A stretch of 64,000 nt of DNA, taken from positions 28,244-92,243 of the forward strand of contig CABXKH010000002.1 in assembly GCA_902512685.1 (NCBI GenBank), in the 5' to 3' direction. Below are positions 55,919 to 64,000 of the stretch, one piece after another. The translations under genes and the position numbers were made by a program. The DNA comes from Paracoccaceae bacterium. Lineage in GTDB: Bacteria > Pseudomonadota > Alphaproteobacteria > Rhodobacterales > Rhodobacteraceae. Below the pieces are notes generated by a model. That model worked only from the letters and a program-made list of their open reading frames with translations. It searched no databases and was not told the DNA's origin. The stretch's first letter is position 1, and each line of letters starts with the position of its first letter.

Positions 55919-56932
55919 GTGGCGCTAAGTTCGCTAAACCACCCGATCGAAAATGACATCCCTTCGCAAGTATTGATTGATTTTCCCGACAATCGTCTAA
56001 TGATTGATCTGTGCGGTGAGTTTGATCGAAATCTAACCGCGATAGAAAACAAACTTTCAATACAGCTTATACGTCGCGGCAATCAAATTGCAATTATTGG
56101 CGCTGAGGAAAACCGCCAAGACGCGGTGTCGGTCTTGCAAGGGCTTTACCAACGACTTGAAATGGGGCGTTCCGTAGAGTTGGAAGATGTAGACCGTGAA
56201 CTGCGAATGGGATCTGCATCACAAAATTCCGAGGCAATGCAAAAGAATCAAAAAGAGATGTTCTCATCTGACCGAGTTGAACTCAAGACACGTAAAAAGT
56301 CTGTTGAGCCACGCACTGATGCACAAAAAGCTTATGTGCGCTCTATGCTGGCACATGAGCTTGCCTTCGGGATAGGCCCTGCGGGGACCGGTAAAACATA
56401 TTTAGCGGTGGCCGTTGCTGTATCTAAGTTCATTACAGGAGAGGTGGACCGGATTGTTCTAAGCCGACCTGCTGTGGAAGCTGGTGAGAAGCTGGGCTAT
56501 TTGCCGGGCGATATGAAAGATAAAGTCGATCCCTATATGCAACCGCTCTATGATGCCTTGAATGATTTCTTGCCTGGCAAGCAATTGGCAAAGCTTATCG
56601 AAGAAAAGCGTATAGAAATTGCACCTTTGGCTTTCATGCGTGGACGTACGTTATCCCACGCTTTTGTGGTCTTAGATGAGGCACAGAACGCGACATCAAT
56701 GCAGATGAAAATGTTTCTCACAAGATTGGGTGAGGGTTCGCGGATGGTTATCACCGGTGATAGAACGCAAATAGATCTACCACGCGGAGTGAACTCTGGT
56801 TTAATCGATGCAGAGCATTTTTTAAGGCATCTTCCCAAAATAAGTTTCAATTATTTCACATCAAAGGATGTGGTAAGGCATCCTTTGGTTGCTGCGATCA
56901 TTGATGCTTATGATAAGGGGGCGGACCGATAG
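55919..56932 (+). CDS. phoH: PhoH family ATPase
   Basis: A 337-residue protein of the PhoH/YbeZ group, an ATPase linked to RNA metabolism and to YbeY. The N-terminus has a KH-like region and the ATPase domain shows Walker A (GIGPAGTGKT), SRPAVEAGEKLGYLPGD, and Walker B (VVLDEAQNAT). I chose the GTG at 55919, seven bases after AGGAG; the overlapping ATG at 55917 runs out of frame. It is followed by ybeY 40 bp later, the conserved order. Confidence 0.95.
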   Translation: MALSSLNHPIENDIPSQVLIDFPDNRLMIDLCGEFDRNLTAIENKLSIQLIRRGNQIAIIGAEENRQDAVSVLQGLYQRLEMGRSVELEDVDRELRMGSASQNSEAMQKNQKEMFSSDRVELKTRKKSVEPRTDAQKAYVRSMLAHELAFGIGPAGTGKTYLAVAVAVSKFITGEVDRIVLSRPAVEAGEKLGYLPGDMKDKVDPYMQPLYDALNDFLPGKQLAKLIEEKRIEIAPLAFMRGRTLSHAFVVLDEAQNATSMQMKMFLTRLGEGSRMVITGDRTQIDLPRGVNSGLIDAEHFLRHLPKISFNYFTSKDVVRHPLVAAIIDAYDKGADR

Positions 56933-56972
56933 ACAATCGTCATAGATTGGGTGGATTAGGTGTGCGTGCAAA

Positions 56973-57467
56973 ATGCCAGTTGAGATAGTTGTCGAAGACA
57001 AAAGATGGACTGATGTTGGGCTGGAGTCGCTTTGCACCCTTGCTGTTGAGGCAGTTTTGAACACTTTAGATATGAACCCGACGTTATTTACTGTCGAGAT
57101 ACTAGCCTGTGATGATGCACGGATAGCCGATCTAAACCGGGATTTTCGTGGCCAAACTAAGCCAACAAATGTTTTAAGCTGGCCATCGGTCGAGCGCGCT
57201 GCACCTAAAGATGGTGATACCCCGATTTTTCCGTGTTTAAAGAGGGATGCGGAGTTGGGCGATATCGCAATATCTTATGATACCTGTGCTCGTGAGGCCG
57301 ACCAAGCCGGCAAACCTTTTGCCGATCACCTATTACATCTTATTGTTCATGCAACCTTGCATTTACTTGGATATGACCATCAGCGTGACCAAGATGCCAC
57401 GTTAATGGAAAGAATTGAGGTTATGACACTTGGCAAACTAGGGGTGGATAACCCATATTGGTGCTAA
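56973..57467 (+). CDS. ybeY: endoribonuclease YbeY
   Basis: A 164-residue metalloendoribonuclease for 16S rRNA 3' maturation and ribosome quality control. The zinc ligands are in the H-x3-H-x5-H motif HATLHLLGYDH. It has the conserved NRDFRGQTKPTNVLSWP. An acidic, 15-residue longer loop around DGDTPIF is normal for alphaproteobacteria. It is located between phoH and the CBS-domain gene. Confidence 0.96.
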   Translation: MPVEIVVEDKRWTDVGLESLCTLAVEAVLNTLDMNPTLFTVEILACDDARIADLNRDFRGQTKPTNVLSWPSVERAAPKDGDTPIFPCLKRDAELGDIAISYDTCAREADQAGKPFADHLLHLIVHATLHLLGYDHQRDQDATLMERIEVMTLGKLGVDNPYWC

Positions 57468-57500
57468 GGGCGGACTGCGTCTTTATTTTGGACAGGATAA

Positions 57501-58391
57501 ATGGGCGACATTGACGGATCCTCTAGAGCAGCGCAAAGCGCGCAGCTCAACGAGCAAGACAGATCATTTTGGCAACGAACGATAGATTGGGTATTTGCCA
57601 AAAATCGAAATGTGCAAAACACCAATGCAGATGGCGGCCTAGCGCCTATGTCAGAGCCAAGCAACCAGCGCGGCATGATCAATTTGCGTCGCTTACAGGT
57701 CGAAGATGTTGCGATCCCTAAAGCGGAAATTGTAGCGGTTTCGGAAAGCATTTCAAAAGAAGAGCTGGTTACAGTTTTCCGCGATAGTGGCCTGACACGA
57801 ATACCTGTTTATTCGGGGACATTAGATACCCCGGTTGGAATGGCTCACCTGAAAGATTTTGCACTGAAATATGGGTTTCAAGAGGAAGGTGAAAGCTTTG
57901 ATCTGGCGCCTATGTTGCGCCCCCTGTTGTTTGTACCTTTGTCGATGCCAATTGGTGTTTTGCTAGCCAAGATGCAAACCGAGCGACGACATATGGCTTT
58001 GGTTGTTGACGAATACGGCGGCGTTGATGGCTTGGTCACAATCGAAGATCTGATCGAGCAAGTGGTGGGCGAGATTGAAGACGAGCATGATTCTGGCGAG
58101 GATACCTTTTGGACAATGGAAAAAGCCGATCAGTATCTGGCTCTAGCTAAAACACCACTTGAGGACTTTTCCTCTTTTACCCAGATAGATCTTACACAAG
58201 GCAAAGATATTGATGCTGAGGAAGTAGAAACATTGGGGGGCTTGGTCTTTATGCTGGCGGGTCGGGTTCCAGTGCGAGGTGAGGTAATTCAACACCCTCA
58301 AGGCGCTGAATTTGAGGTGGTCGACGCCGATCCGCGCCGAATTAAGCGGTTACGCGTAAGATTACACGGTTTAACTAAGGCAGCAGAATAA
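57501..58391 (+). CDS. CorC/HlyC-type hemolysin-family CBS-domain protein
   Basis: A 296-residue protein with two CBS domains (LVTVFRDSGLTRIPVYSG; MALVVDEYGGVDGLVTIEDLIEQVVGEIEDEHD) and a C-terminal CorC-HlyC transporter-associated domain (LGGLVFMLAGRVP). It is associated in other bacteria with magnesium and cobalt homeostasis. It is in the standard phoH–ybeY–corC–lnt order, with 4 bp to lnt. Confidence 0.93.
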   Translation: MGDIDGSSRAAQSAQLNEQDRSFWQRTIDWVFAKNRNVQNTNADGGLAPMSEPSNQRGMINLRRLQVEDVAIPKAEIVAVSESISKEELVTVFRDSGLTRIPVYSGTLDTPVGMAHLKDFALKYGFQEEGESFDLAPMLRPLLFVPLSMPIGVLLAKMQTERRHMALVVDEYGGVDGLVTIEDLIEQVVGEIEDEHDSGEDTFWTMEKADQYLALAKTPLEDFSSFTQIDLTQGKDIDAEEVETLGGLVFMLAGRVPVRGEVIQHPQGAEFEVVDADPRRIKRLRVRLHGLTKAAE

Positions 58392-58395
58392 AGCC

Positions 58396-59889
58396 GTGGC
58401 CGTGGTCCGAACGTTTGCAAGAAACCATCTTTGGTCCGTATTATGTTTGTTAGGGTTAGTTATTTCGACCGGGCACGCACCTTTTTCGCTGTGGCCGGTT
58501 TCCTTAATTTGCTTATCGCTGGCTTTTGGGCTTCATGAGGCTCACGAAAGTCGAAAACCTTCTTTAAAAAGCTCTTTCAAAAATGGCTGGTGGCTGGGAT
58601 TTGGATTTTTTCTAGGGACCTTGAATTGGCTTGTTGAACCCTTTTTAGTGGATATCGCAACGCATGGATGGATGGCGCCATTTGCTGTGGTATTGGTGTC
58701 GGGGGGATTGGCGCTGTTTTGGGGAGCCGGAATGTCCCTTGGGCATATCCTGGGCGGTAAATTGGGCTGCGTCATTGGCCTAGGTCTTTGTGAAGTTGCG
58801 CGTGGATACCTGTTCACCGGTTTTCCATGGGGTCTTTTAGGTTATATTTGGATTGATACTCCAGTCGCGCATCTTGCCAGTTATTTTGGCGCGTATGGGC
58901 TTACTGCTATCACGTTTGGGTTTTGCGCACTTCTCGCACAGAGTTTTTATGTTCGCCGCAAAATTATGGGTCTGGGGTTTCTTTTTCTGGTGCTCCTAGC
59001 GGTCTGGATTTTTGGCAACAGTGTTCGCCCTACTTATTCAGCACCTGAAAATGCTACAGTTATCCGCTTGGTACAACCTAATGCCCCGCAGGACAAAAAG
59101 TTCGATCCTAAGTTTGCAATGGATTATTTCCAAAGGATGCTTAATTTTTCTCAGCAGGCGCCACAGCCAGATTTGATTGTCTGGCCCGAGACATCGTTGC
59201 CCATAGCATATAAGTTTGCAGCAGATTTAATCCTTCAGATAAAGGAGGCATCTCAAGGTGTTCCGGTTTTAGTTGGAGCGCTGCGCGCAAAAGACGATAA
59301 AATATTTAACTCGCTTATTTTAATTGATCCGAAAAAGGATACCAAAATAATTTATGACAAATATCACCTTGTTCCCTTCGGTGAGTATTTACCATTTGAA
59401 AACGTTCTGGCCAAAATTGGTCTTGGGTTTAGTTCAGAACTTTTTGGCACTGGCTTTCAACATGGGCCTGGTCCCAAGGTTGTGAACCTGCCTAATGTGG
59501 GAAAGATTTTACCGCTGATATGTTACGAGGCTGTGTTCCCTCAGGATGTCTCAGCAATGCCGCAACGCGCGGATGTAATTGTTCAGGTCACAAACGACGC
59601 TTGGTTTGGACAGTTTTCGGGCCCTTATCAGCATCTGGCACAAGCGCAAATGCGAAGTATCGAACAGGGACTTCCAATGGTTCGGGTGGCCAATACTGGC
59701 GTTTCGGGCTTGATTGATCCAAATGGCCGCATTGTTGAAAAACTGCAATTGGGTGAAACGGGATATATTGATGTGGTATTGCCTGTTGGTGAATTTTCCA
59801 CGCTTTACAGTCGTTATGGAAACTGGACCGTCGTTATTCTTTTCATGGCTCTTGGCATTGGCAACATTATTTTGCGCAATAGGCATTGA
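58396..59889 (+). CDS. lnt: apolipoprotein N-acyltransferase
   Basis: A 497-residue membrane enzyme that adds the third acyl chain to lipoproteins. About six N-terminal helices are followed by a nitrilase-like domain with the catalytic Glu in VWPETSLP, the Lys in YDKYHLVPFGEYLP and the Cys in PLICYEAVFP. It starts with GTG at 58396. It is essential for lipoprotein sorting in most proteobacteria. Next is the riboswitch-controlled metK. Confidence 0.95.
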   Translation: MAVVRTFARNHLWSVLCLLGLVISTGHAPFSLWPVSLICLSLAFGLHEAHESRKPSLKSSFKNGWWLGFGFFLGTLNWLVEPFLVDIATHGWMAPFAVVLVSGGLALFWGAGMSLGHILGGKLGCVIGLGLCEVARGYLFTGFPWGLLGYIWIDTPVAHLASYFGAYGLTAITFGFCALLAQSFYVRRKIMGLGFLFLVLLAVWIFGNSVRPTYSAPENATVIRLVQPNAPQDKKFDPKFAMDYFQRMLNFSQQAPQPDLIVWPETSLPIAYKFAADLILQIKEASQGVPVLVGALRAKDDKIFNSLILIDPKKDTKIIYDKYHLVPFGEYLPFENVLAKIGLGFSSELFGTGFQHGPGPKVVNLPNVGKILPLICYEAVFPQDVSAMPQRADVIVQVTNDAWFGQFSGPYQHLAQAQMRSIEQGLPMVRVANTGVSGLIDPNGRIVEKLQLGETGYIDVVLPVGEFSTLYSRYGNWTVVILFMALGIGNIILRNRH

Positions 59890-59917
59890 CGGCAGTGGAC
59901 TACAAGACTAATCCAGA

Positions 59918-59970
59918 TGGATTGCATCACAACGGCTTCCTGGCGTGATGCCTAATTAATAATGGAGCAT
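59918..59970 (+). promoter_or_regulatory. SAM/SAH riboswitch upstream of metK
   Basis: The stem GCATCAC/GTGATGC (59924–59930, 59945–59951) encloses AACGGCTTCCTGGC, followed by an AT linker and TGGAGCA (59963–59969). This matches the SAM/SAH aptamer known from Rhodobacterales metK leaders (CACAACGGCUUCCUGGCGUGA ... UGGAGCA). TGGAGCA pairs with the loop as a pseudoknot and contains the ribosome-binding site, so ligand binding would block metK translation. Confidence 0.93.
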
Positions 59971-59974
59971 TTAA

Positions 59975-61156
59975 ATGACTCGAGATACTTTTGTTTTTAC
60001 TTCTGAATCTGTTTCAGAGGGACACCCAGATAAAGTCTGTGATCGCATTTCTGACGCTGTTCTGGACGCATTTATCGCTGAAGAACCCGAGGCGCGAGTG
60101 GCATGCGAGACCTTTGCTACGACCAACCGGGTGGTTATTGGTGGTGAGGTAGGATTATCTGACAAAGCCACGCTAAGTAAATTTATGGGGCGAATTGATA
60201 GTATTGCCCGCACTTGCATAAAAGATATTGGTTATGAGCAAGAGAAATTCCATCACCAAACTGTAGAAGTGACCAACCTACTGCACGAGCAGTCCGCACA
60301 TATTGCACAGGGGGTTAATGCCCGCGATAACAAAGATGAAGGGGCCGGTGATCAAGGCATCATGTTTGGTTATGCAACCCGCGAAACTCCCGAGTTAATG
60401 CCAGCCCCGATTCAATATAGCCACGCTATCTTGCACCGTTTGGCAGAAGTGCGCAAGTCTGGCGCCGAGCCCACCTTGGGGCCGGATGCCAAATCGCAGC
60501 TTTCAATGCGTTATGAAAATGGCAAACCGGTTGCTGTGACATCGCTCGTCCTCTCCACGCAGCATCTTGATGAAACAATGACTTCTGAGGATGTGCGCGA
60601 CGTTGTTGAGCCTTACATTCGAGAAATTCTTCCGCAGGAATGGATTTCTAACGAGACGAAATGGCATGTCAATCCAACTGGAAAGTTTGTCATCGGGGGT
60701 CCGGATGGGGATGCGGGGCTTACCGGGCGCAAAATTATTGTTGATACATATGGAGGCGCAGCGCCACACGGCGGCGGTGCATTCTCAGGCAAAGATCCGA
60801 CGAAAGTTGATCGATCTGCGGCCTACGCTGCGCGCTATTTGGCCAAAAATGTAGTTGCGGCTGGCTTGGCAGATAAATGCACGATCCAATTGAGTTACGC
60901 CATTGGAGTTGCAAAACCCTTGTCAATTTATGCCGATACCTTTGGGACCAGTGCCATTGCCCCTGATGTAATCGAACGTGCAATCGCACTGTGTTTGGAT
61001 CTTAGCCCCCGAGGCATTCGCGAACATCTTGGTTTGAACAAACCAATTTATCAACGTACAGCTGCCTATGGCCATTTTGGTCGTGCACCAGAGGCTGATG
61101 GAGGCTTTAGCTGGGAAAAAACTGATTTGGTTGAAGCTTTGCAAAATGCCATTTAG
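59975..61156 (+). CDS. metK: S-adenosylmethionine synthetase
   Basis: A 393-residue enzyme making SAM from methionine and ATP. Motifs are [12 protein letters not shown] (ATP site), [42 protein letters not shown] and [17 protein letters not shown] riboswitch covers the ribosome-binding site, giving feedback control. A bidirectional terminator follows. Confidence 0.97.
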   Translation: MTRDTFVFTSESVSEGHPDKVCDRISDAVLDAFIAEEPEARVACETFATTNRVVIGGEVGLSDKATLSKFMGRIDSIARTCIKDIGYEQEKFHHQTVEVTNLLHEQSAHIAQGVNARDNKDEGAGDQGIMFGYATRETPELMPAPIQYSHAILHRLAEVRKSGAEPTLGPDAKSQLSMRYENGKPVAVTSLVLSTQHLDETMTSEDVRDVVEPYIREILPQEWISNETKWHVNPTGKFVIGGPDGDAGLTGRKIIVDTYGGAAPHGGGAFSGKDPTKVDRSAAYAARYLAKNVVAAGLADKCTIQLSYAIGVAKPLSIYADTFGTSAIAPDVIERAIALCLDLSPRGIREHLGLNKPIYQRTAAYGHFGRAPEADGGFSWEKTDLVEALQNAI

Positions 61157-61194
61157 ATGTTTTGACTTTACTTCAGTGATCTCAGTTTGAAATG

Positions 61195-61229
61195 AAAAGC
61201 CCACCCTGTTTTAAGAGGTGGGCTTTTTT
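61195..61229. terminator. bidirectional terminator between metK and trpB
   Basis: An 11-bp stem AAAAGCCCACC/GGTGGGCTTTT with an 11-base loop and a T run on either side as read from each strand. It sits between the convergent metK and trpB. Confidence 0.9.
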
Positions 61230-61246
61230 CTAGTGGCTGGTAAAAC

Positions 61247-62479
61247 TTAGACGAATTCACCCATATCAAAGTTTAAGTGTTTGGCGACGGTAAAGATATC
61301 TTTGTCTCCGCGACCACACATGTTCATACATATAATGTGATCTTGCGGCAGCGTTGGGGCAATTTTCATCACATGGGCCAAGGCATGGCTTGGTTCAAGG
61401 GCTGGTATGATCCCTTCTTGTGTGCAGCACAACTGAAAAGCTTCCAACGCTTCTTGGTCTGTGATCGACACATATTTCGCGCGCCCAATCTCATGCAACC
61501 AGGAATGCTCTGGCCCGATCCCGGGATAATCCAATCCCGCCGAAATCGAAAAGCCTTCCAGGATTTGACCATCATCATCTTGCAAAAGATAAGTGCGATT
61601 ACCATGTAAAACACCCGGACGACCGCCGGTAAGTGAGGCGCAATGCTCCATTTTGTCATTGACACCTTTGCCGCCGGCTTCAACCCCGATGATTGACACT
61701 GTGTCGTCATTAAGAAAGGGATAAAATAACCCCATCGCATTAGAGCCGCCACCAATCGCAGCAATAATTGTATCCGGCAGACGGCCTTCAGCAGCCTGCA
61801 TTTGCTCTTTGGCCTCTTTACCGATGATTGATTGAAAGTCACGCACCATAGCTGGATAGGGATGGGGACCGGCCACTGTCCCTATGCAATAAAATGTATC
61901 ACGGACATTGGTCACCCAATCGCGCAACGCGTCATTCATTGCGTCTTTGAGTGTCCCTCTGCCGGATGTTACGGGTATAACCTCGGCGCCCAAAAGCCGC
62001 ATCCGAAACACATTAGGAGCCTGCCGTTCGACATCATGTGCTCCCATGTATACTACGCATTTTAGGCCAAATTTAGCACAGACCGTTGCCGTGGCTACGC
62101 CGTGCTGGCCAGCGCCTGTTTCAGCGATGATCCTGTTCTTTCCCATTCTACGCGCAAGAATGATCTGGCCTAAGACATTATTGATTTTATGAGCGCCTGT
62201 GTGGTTTAACTCATCACGTTTCATATATATTTTTGCGCCATTTAAATGATTTGTGAGACGCTCGGCAAAGTAAAGGGGGCTAGGGCGGCCGACATAATGC
62301 GTCCAAAGGTCATGCATCTCGGCCCAAAAGCTATCGTCTGTTTTGGCCCGCTCATACTGCTCTTCCAGCGCTAAAATAAGTGGCATTAGGGTTTCCGAAA
62401 CAAAGCGGCCACCGAAATCACCGAAACGACCATTTTCGTCAGGGCCGGTCATAAAGCTGTTGAACAGTTCATTGGGCAT
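61247..62479 (-). CDS. trpB: tryptophan synthase beta subunit
   Basis: A 410-residue PLP enzyme joining indole and serine. The PLP lysine is in HTGAHKINN, the Glu region in [10 protein letters not shown], and GGGSNAMG binds the phosphate. The ATG at 62479 follows GGGAGAGG and gives the usual N-terminus; the frame to 62500 is an extension. It is transcribed with trpF (77 bp upstream). Confidence 0.96.
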   Translation of the reverse strand: MPNELFNSFMTGPDENGRFGDFGGRFVSETLMPLILALEEQYERAKTDDSFWAEMHDLWTHYVGRPSPLYFAERLTNHLNGAKIYMKRDELNHTGAHKINNVLGQIILARRMGKNRIIAETGAGQHGVATATVCAKFGLKCVVYMGAHDVERQAPNVFRMRLLGAEVIPVTSGRGTLKDAMNDALRDWVTNVRDTFYCIGTVAGPHPYPAMVRDFQSIIGKEAKEQMQAAEGRLPDTIIAAIGGGSNAMGLFYPFLNDDTVSIIGVEAGGKGVNDKMEHCASLTGGRPGVLHGNRTYLLQDDDGQILEGFSISAGLDYPGIGPEHSWLHEIGRAKYVSITDQEALEAFQLCCTQEGIIPALEPSHALAHVMKIAPTLPQDHIICMNMCGRGDKDIFTVAKHLNFDMGEFV

Positions 62480-62556
62480 TGCGCCTCTCCCAGAAAACAT
62501 ATTTCTTATGATGTAGCTTTGTTCTCAGGGCGCGTAAAGTCGCGGACAAGATTTAT

Positions 62557-63219
62557 TTACACTACCGCTAAACTATGGGTTTGTGCTGCCCTCACGAAAT
62601 CAATTATTTTTTGTTTGTCTTTTTTTCCAGGACTGCTTTCCACTCCTGAGGACACATCCACTTGCTGCGCACCTGTCATTGTGATCGCTTGGGCGACATT
62701 CTCGGGATTTAACCCTCCTGCGAGCATCCATGGAACCGTCCATCGCCGCCCTTGAAGTAGTCTCCAATCGAATGTAAAGCCATTCCCACCCGGCAATTTA
62801 GCACCTTTTGCCGGTTTTGCATCAACCATTAATTGGTCTGCAACGCCTGCATAGATATCCAGATTTTTCAAATCTTCCGGTTCTGCAACGCCCACAGCTT
62901 TCATCACAGGTAGACCCGTTTTTTGTTTTATTTCAGTCACTCTTTGCGGTGTTTCATTGCCATGAAGCTGGATCATGTCAAGCGGCACTTCGGTGACTAG
63001 GCTGTCCAGAAAACTATCACTTGGGTTGACTGCCAGAGCTACTTTGGCCAGACCGGTCGGCGCTTCAATTGCAATGCTGCGCGCCTTTTGCAAAGTCAGA
63101 CAGCGTGGGGATTTTTCAAAAAAAACCAATCCAGCATACTGTGCGCCAGCGTTTCCAACATCCTGCATTAACTGCTGGTTGGTTACGCCGCAAATCTTAA
63201 CCCGAACAGGATTTGACAT
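62557..63219 (-). CDS. trpF: phosphoribosylanthranilate isomerase
   Basis: A 220-residue TIM-barrel enzyme of tryptophan synthesis. The catalytic Cys is in VKICGVT and the catalytic Asp in VDVSSGVE; the phosphate-binding loop is MLAGGLNPENV. It lies 5 bp after the lapA stop in the ihfB–lapA–trpF–trpB order. Confidence 0.96.
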   Translation of the reverse strand: MSNPVRVKICGVTNQQLMQDVGNAGAQYAGLVFFEKSPRCLTLQKARSIAIEAPTGLAKVALAVNPSDSFLDSLVTEVPLDMIQLHGNETPQRVTEIKQKTGLPVMKAVGVAEPEDLKNLDIYAGVADQLMVDAKPAKGAKLPGGNGFTFDWRLLQGRRWTVPWMLAGGLNPENVAQAITMTGAQQVDVSSGVESSPGKKDKQKIIDFVRAAQTHSLAVV

Positions 63220-63224
63220 ATGAA

Positions 63225-63575
63225 TTATCTAACTTCCTCAAGCATTGCCAAAACGTCATCTTTGTCTTGGTATTTCTCGCCCTTAAGCTCACTTAATTCG
63301 CTTTCCAGCTTGCGCAATTCACGGCTTTTATGGGTTACCTCAGCGCGGTGCTTATATTCGCGCAGCCACTCCCAGACAAAGCCGACTAAAACTCCGAATA
63401 TAGTTCCCCCAAGGAAAATGACAAAAACAGGGAGATCAATTGACCAGTTTACCCCAAACCATTTTGCCAGATCAGTTGGAAGAAGACTTAACTGTGTTAT
63501 TGTCCGATTTGCCACGGCTACAACGACCATGACCAACGCGAGGCTGATTAAAAATGCATATCGCAAATATCGCAT
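63225..63575 (-). CDS. LapA (DUF1049) family membrane protein
   Basis: A 116-residue protein with two N-terminal membrane helices (FLISLALVMVVVAVAN and LPVFVIFLGGTIFGVLVGFVW) and a cytoplasmic coiled tail (HKSRELRKLESELSEL). It belongs to the LapA family linked to lipopolysaccharide assembly/regulation. It is 4 bp after ihfB, in the conserved Rhodobacterales order. Confidence 0.9.
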   Translation of the reverse strand: MRYLRYAFLISLALVMVVVAVANRTITQLSLLPTDLAKWFGVNWSIDLPVFVIFLGGTIFGVLVGFVWEWLREYKHRAEVTHKSRELRKLESELSELKGEKYQDKDDVLAMLEEVR

Positions 63576-63579
63576 TGCA

Positions 63580-63864
63580 TTAGGACTTTCCGTTCAACCG
63601 ATCACGCAAAAGTTTACCGGTTTTAAAAAATGGTACATGCTTTTCGCTAACAGAGACACTTTCACCAGTTCGCGGGTTACGACCGACCCTTGCATCGCGC
63701 TTTTTGACGGAAAACGCGCCAAAGCCGCGTAGTTCGACACGATCTCCATTCGCCATCGCATTTGTGATTTCATCAAAAACAGTATTTACAATGCGTTCTA
63801 CATCACGCTGAAAGAGATGTGGATTTTGATCGGCGATGATCTGAATGAGTTCCGAGCGGATCAT
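63580..63864 (-). CDS. ihfB: integration host factor beta subunit
   Basis: A 94-residue HU/IHF-type DNA-bending protein. The N-terminal helices ([17 protein letters not shown]) and the DNA-arm signature [25 protein letters not shown] are present. The ATG at 63864 gives the normal length; the frame to 63975 adds a 37-residue leader outside the family. Its promoter should lie in the 136 bp to the right edge, which hold no gene. Confidence 0.96.
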   Translation of the reverse strand: MIRSELIQIIADQNPHLFQRDVERIVNTVFDEITNAMANGDRVELRGFGAFSVKKRDARVGRNPRTGESVSVSEKHVPFFKTGKLLRDRLNGKS

Positions 63865-64000
63865 TTTTCCCCCTACACGTTGTTTGACGATATATGTCGT
63901 ACGACTATAGGAAGATAAAAAAGAATGGGAAACTCTTTGTTTTTGGAAAATTGAAATAGTTTGCAGTTGAGGCAAAAAACTTGGGTATAGGATTGGTTAT

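Noticed and set aside
1..64000. CRISPR arrays or Cas genes
   Set aside because: No regularly spaced repeats and no Cas-like frames were seen.

Overview
The window comes from an alphaproteobacterium of the order Rhodobacterales (Roseobacter group). The evidence is the irr–fabA–fabB–fabI and miaB/phoH–ybeY–corC–lnt–metK blocks, the ihfB–lapA–trpF–trpB order, DUF6324, DUF2793 and MmcB proteins, a SAM/SAH riboswitch in front of metK, and a tRNA-His with A73 and no encoded G-1. Base composition looks moderate, near 50% GC by eye, with some very AT-rich gaps. I cannot fix the genus.

Region by region. 1–5.5 kb: a TRAP transporter (fused QM permease cut by the window edge, plus a periplasmic binding protein), a TerC membrane protein translationally coupled to a GMC oxidoreductase, and a divergent IclR regulator. 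5.8–12.2 kb: a complete oligopeptide ABC operon (oppABCDF) with an acetyltransferase at its end. 12.2–17.6 kb: housekeeping genes (FMN reductase, a probable 6S RNA, mmcB, DUF6324, tRNA-His, lepA, an esterase, an SRAP/YedK protein, tRNA-Gly). 17.6–27 kb: an accessory stretch beginning at tRNA-Gly. It holds an IMPACT-domain protein, an RND efflux pair lying between two copies of a decayed transposase 5' end, a fasciclin protein, mscL, a membrane-protein/XRE pair and a zinc-free dehydrogenase. 27–34.8 kb: a DUF2793 protein with a C1q-like end, UDP-glucose dehydrogenase, and two convergent RTX-type secreted-protein genes, both broken. 34.8–49.2 kb: an ABC exporter, an acyl-CoA synthetase, enolase-superfamily and dehydrogenase genes, a Tet-like MFS pump, an enol-lactonase, a HAD–hydrolase–threonine dehydratase operon, a chromate transporter and a quinone reductase. 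49.2–64 kb: irr and unsaturated fatty acid synthesis, miaB, two related envelope genes with frame breaks, phoH–ybeY–corC–lnt, riboswitch-controlled metK, and trpB–trpF–lapA–ihfB.

Common threads. Both solute-uptake operons place a GC-rich hairpin between the binding-protein gene and its membrane genes, which would favour excess binding protein. The broken genes are all surface or secreted proteins, and several breaks sit in or next to homopolymers, so they are either real decay (perhaps phase variation) or base-calling error. I found no CRISPR array, no complete insertion sequence and no convincing new defence system. The most unusual items are the standalone IMPACT-type protein next to tRNA-Gly, the IS-remnant-bracketed RND operon, the C1q-like DUF2793 protein, and the paired broken RTX genes.
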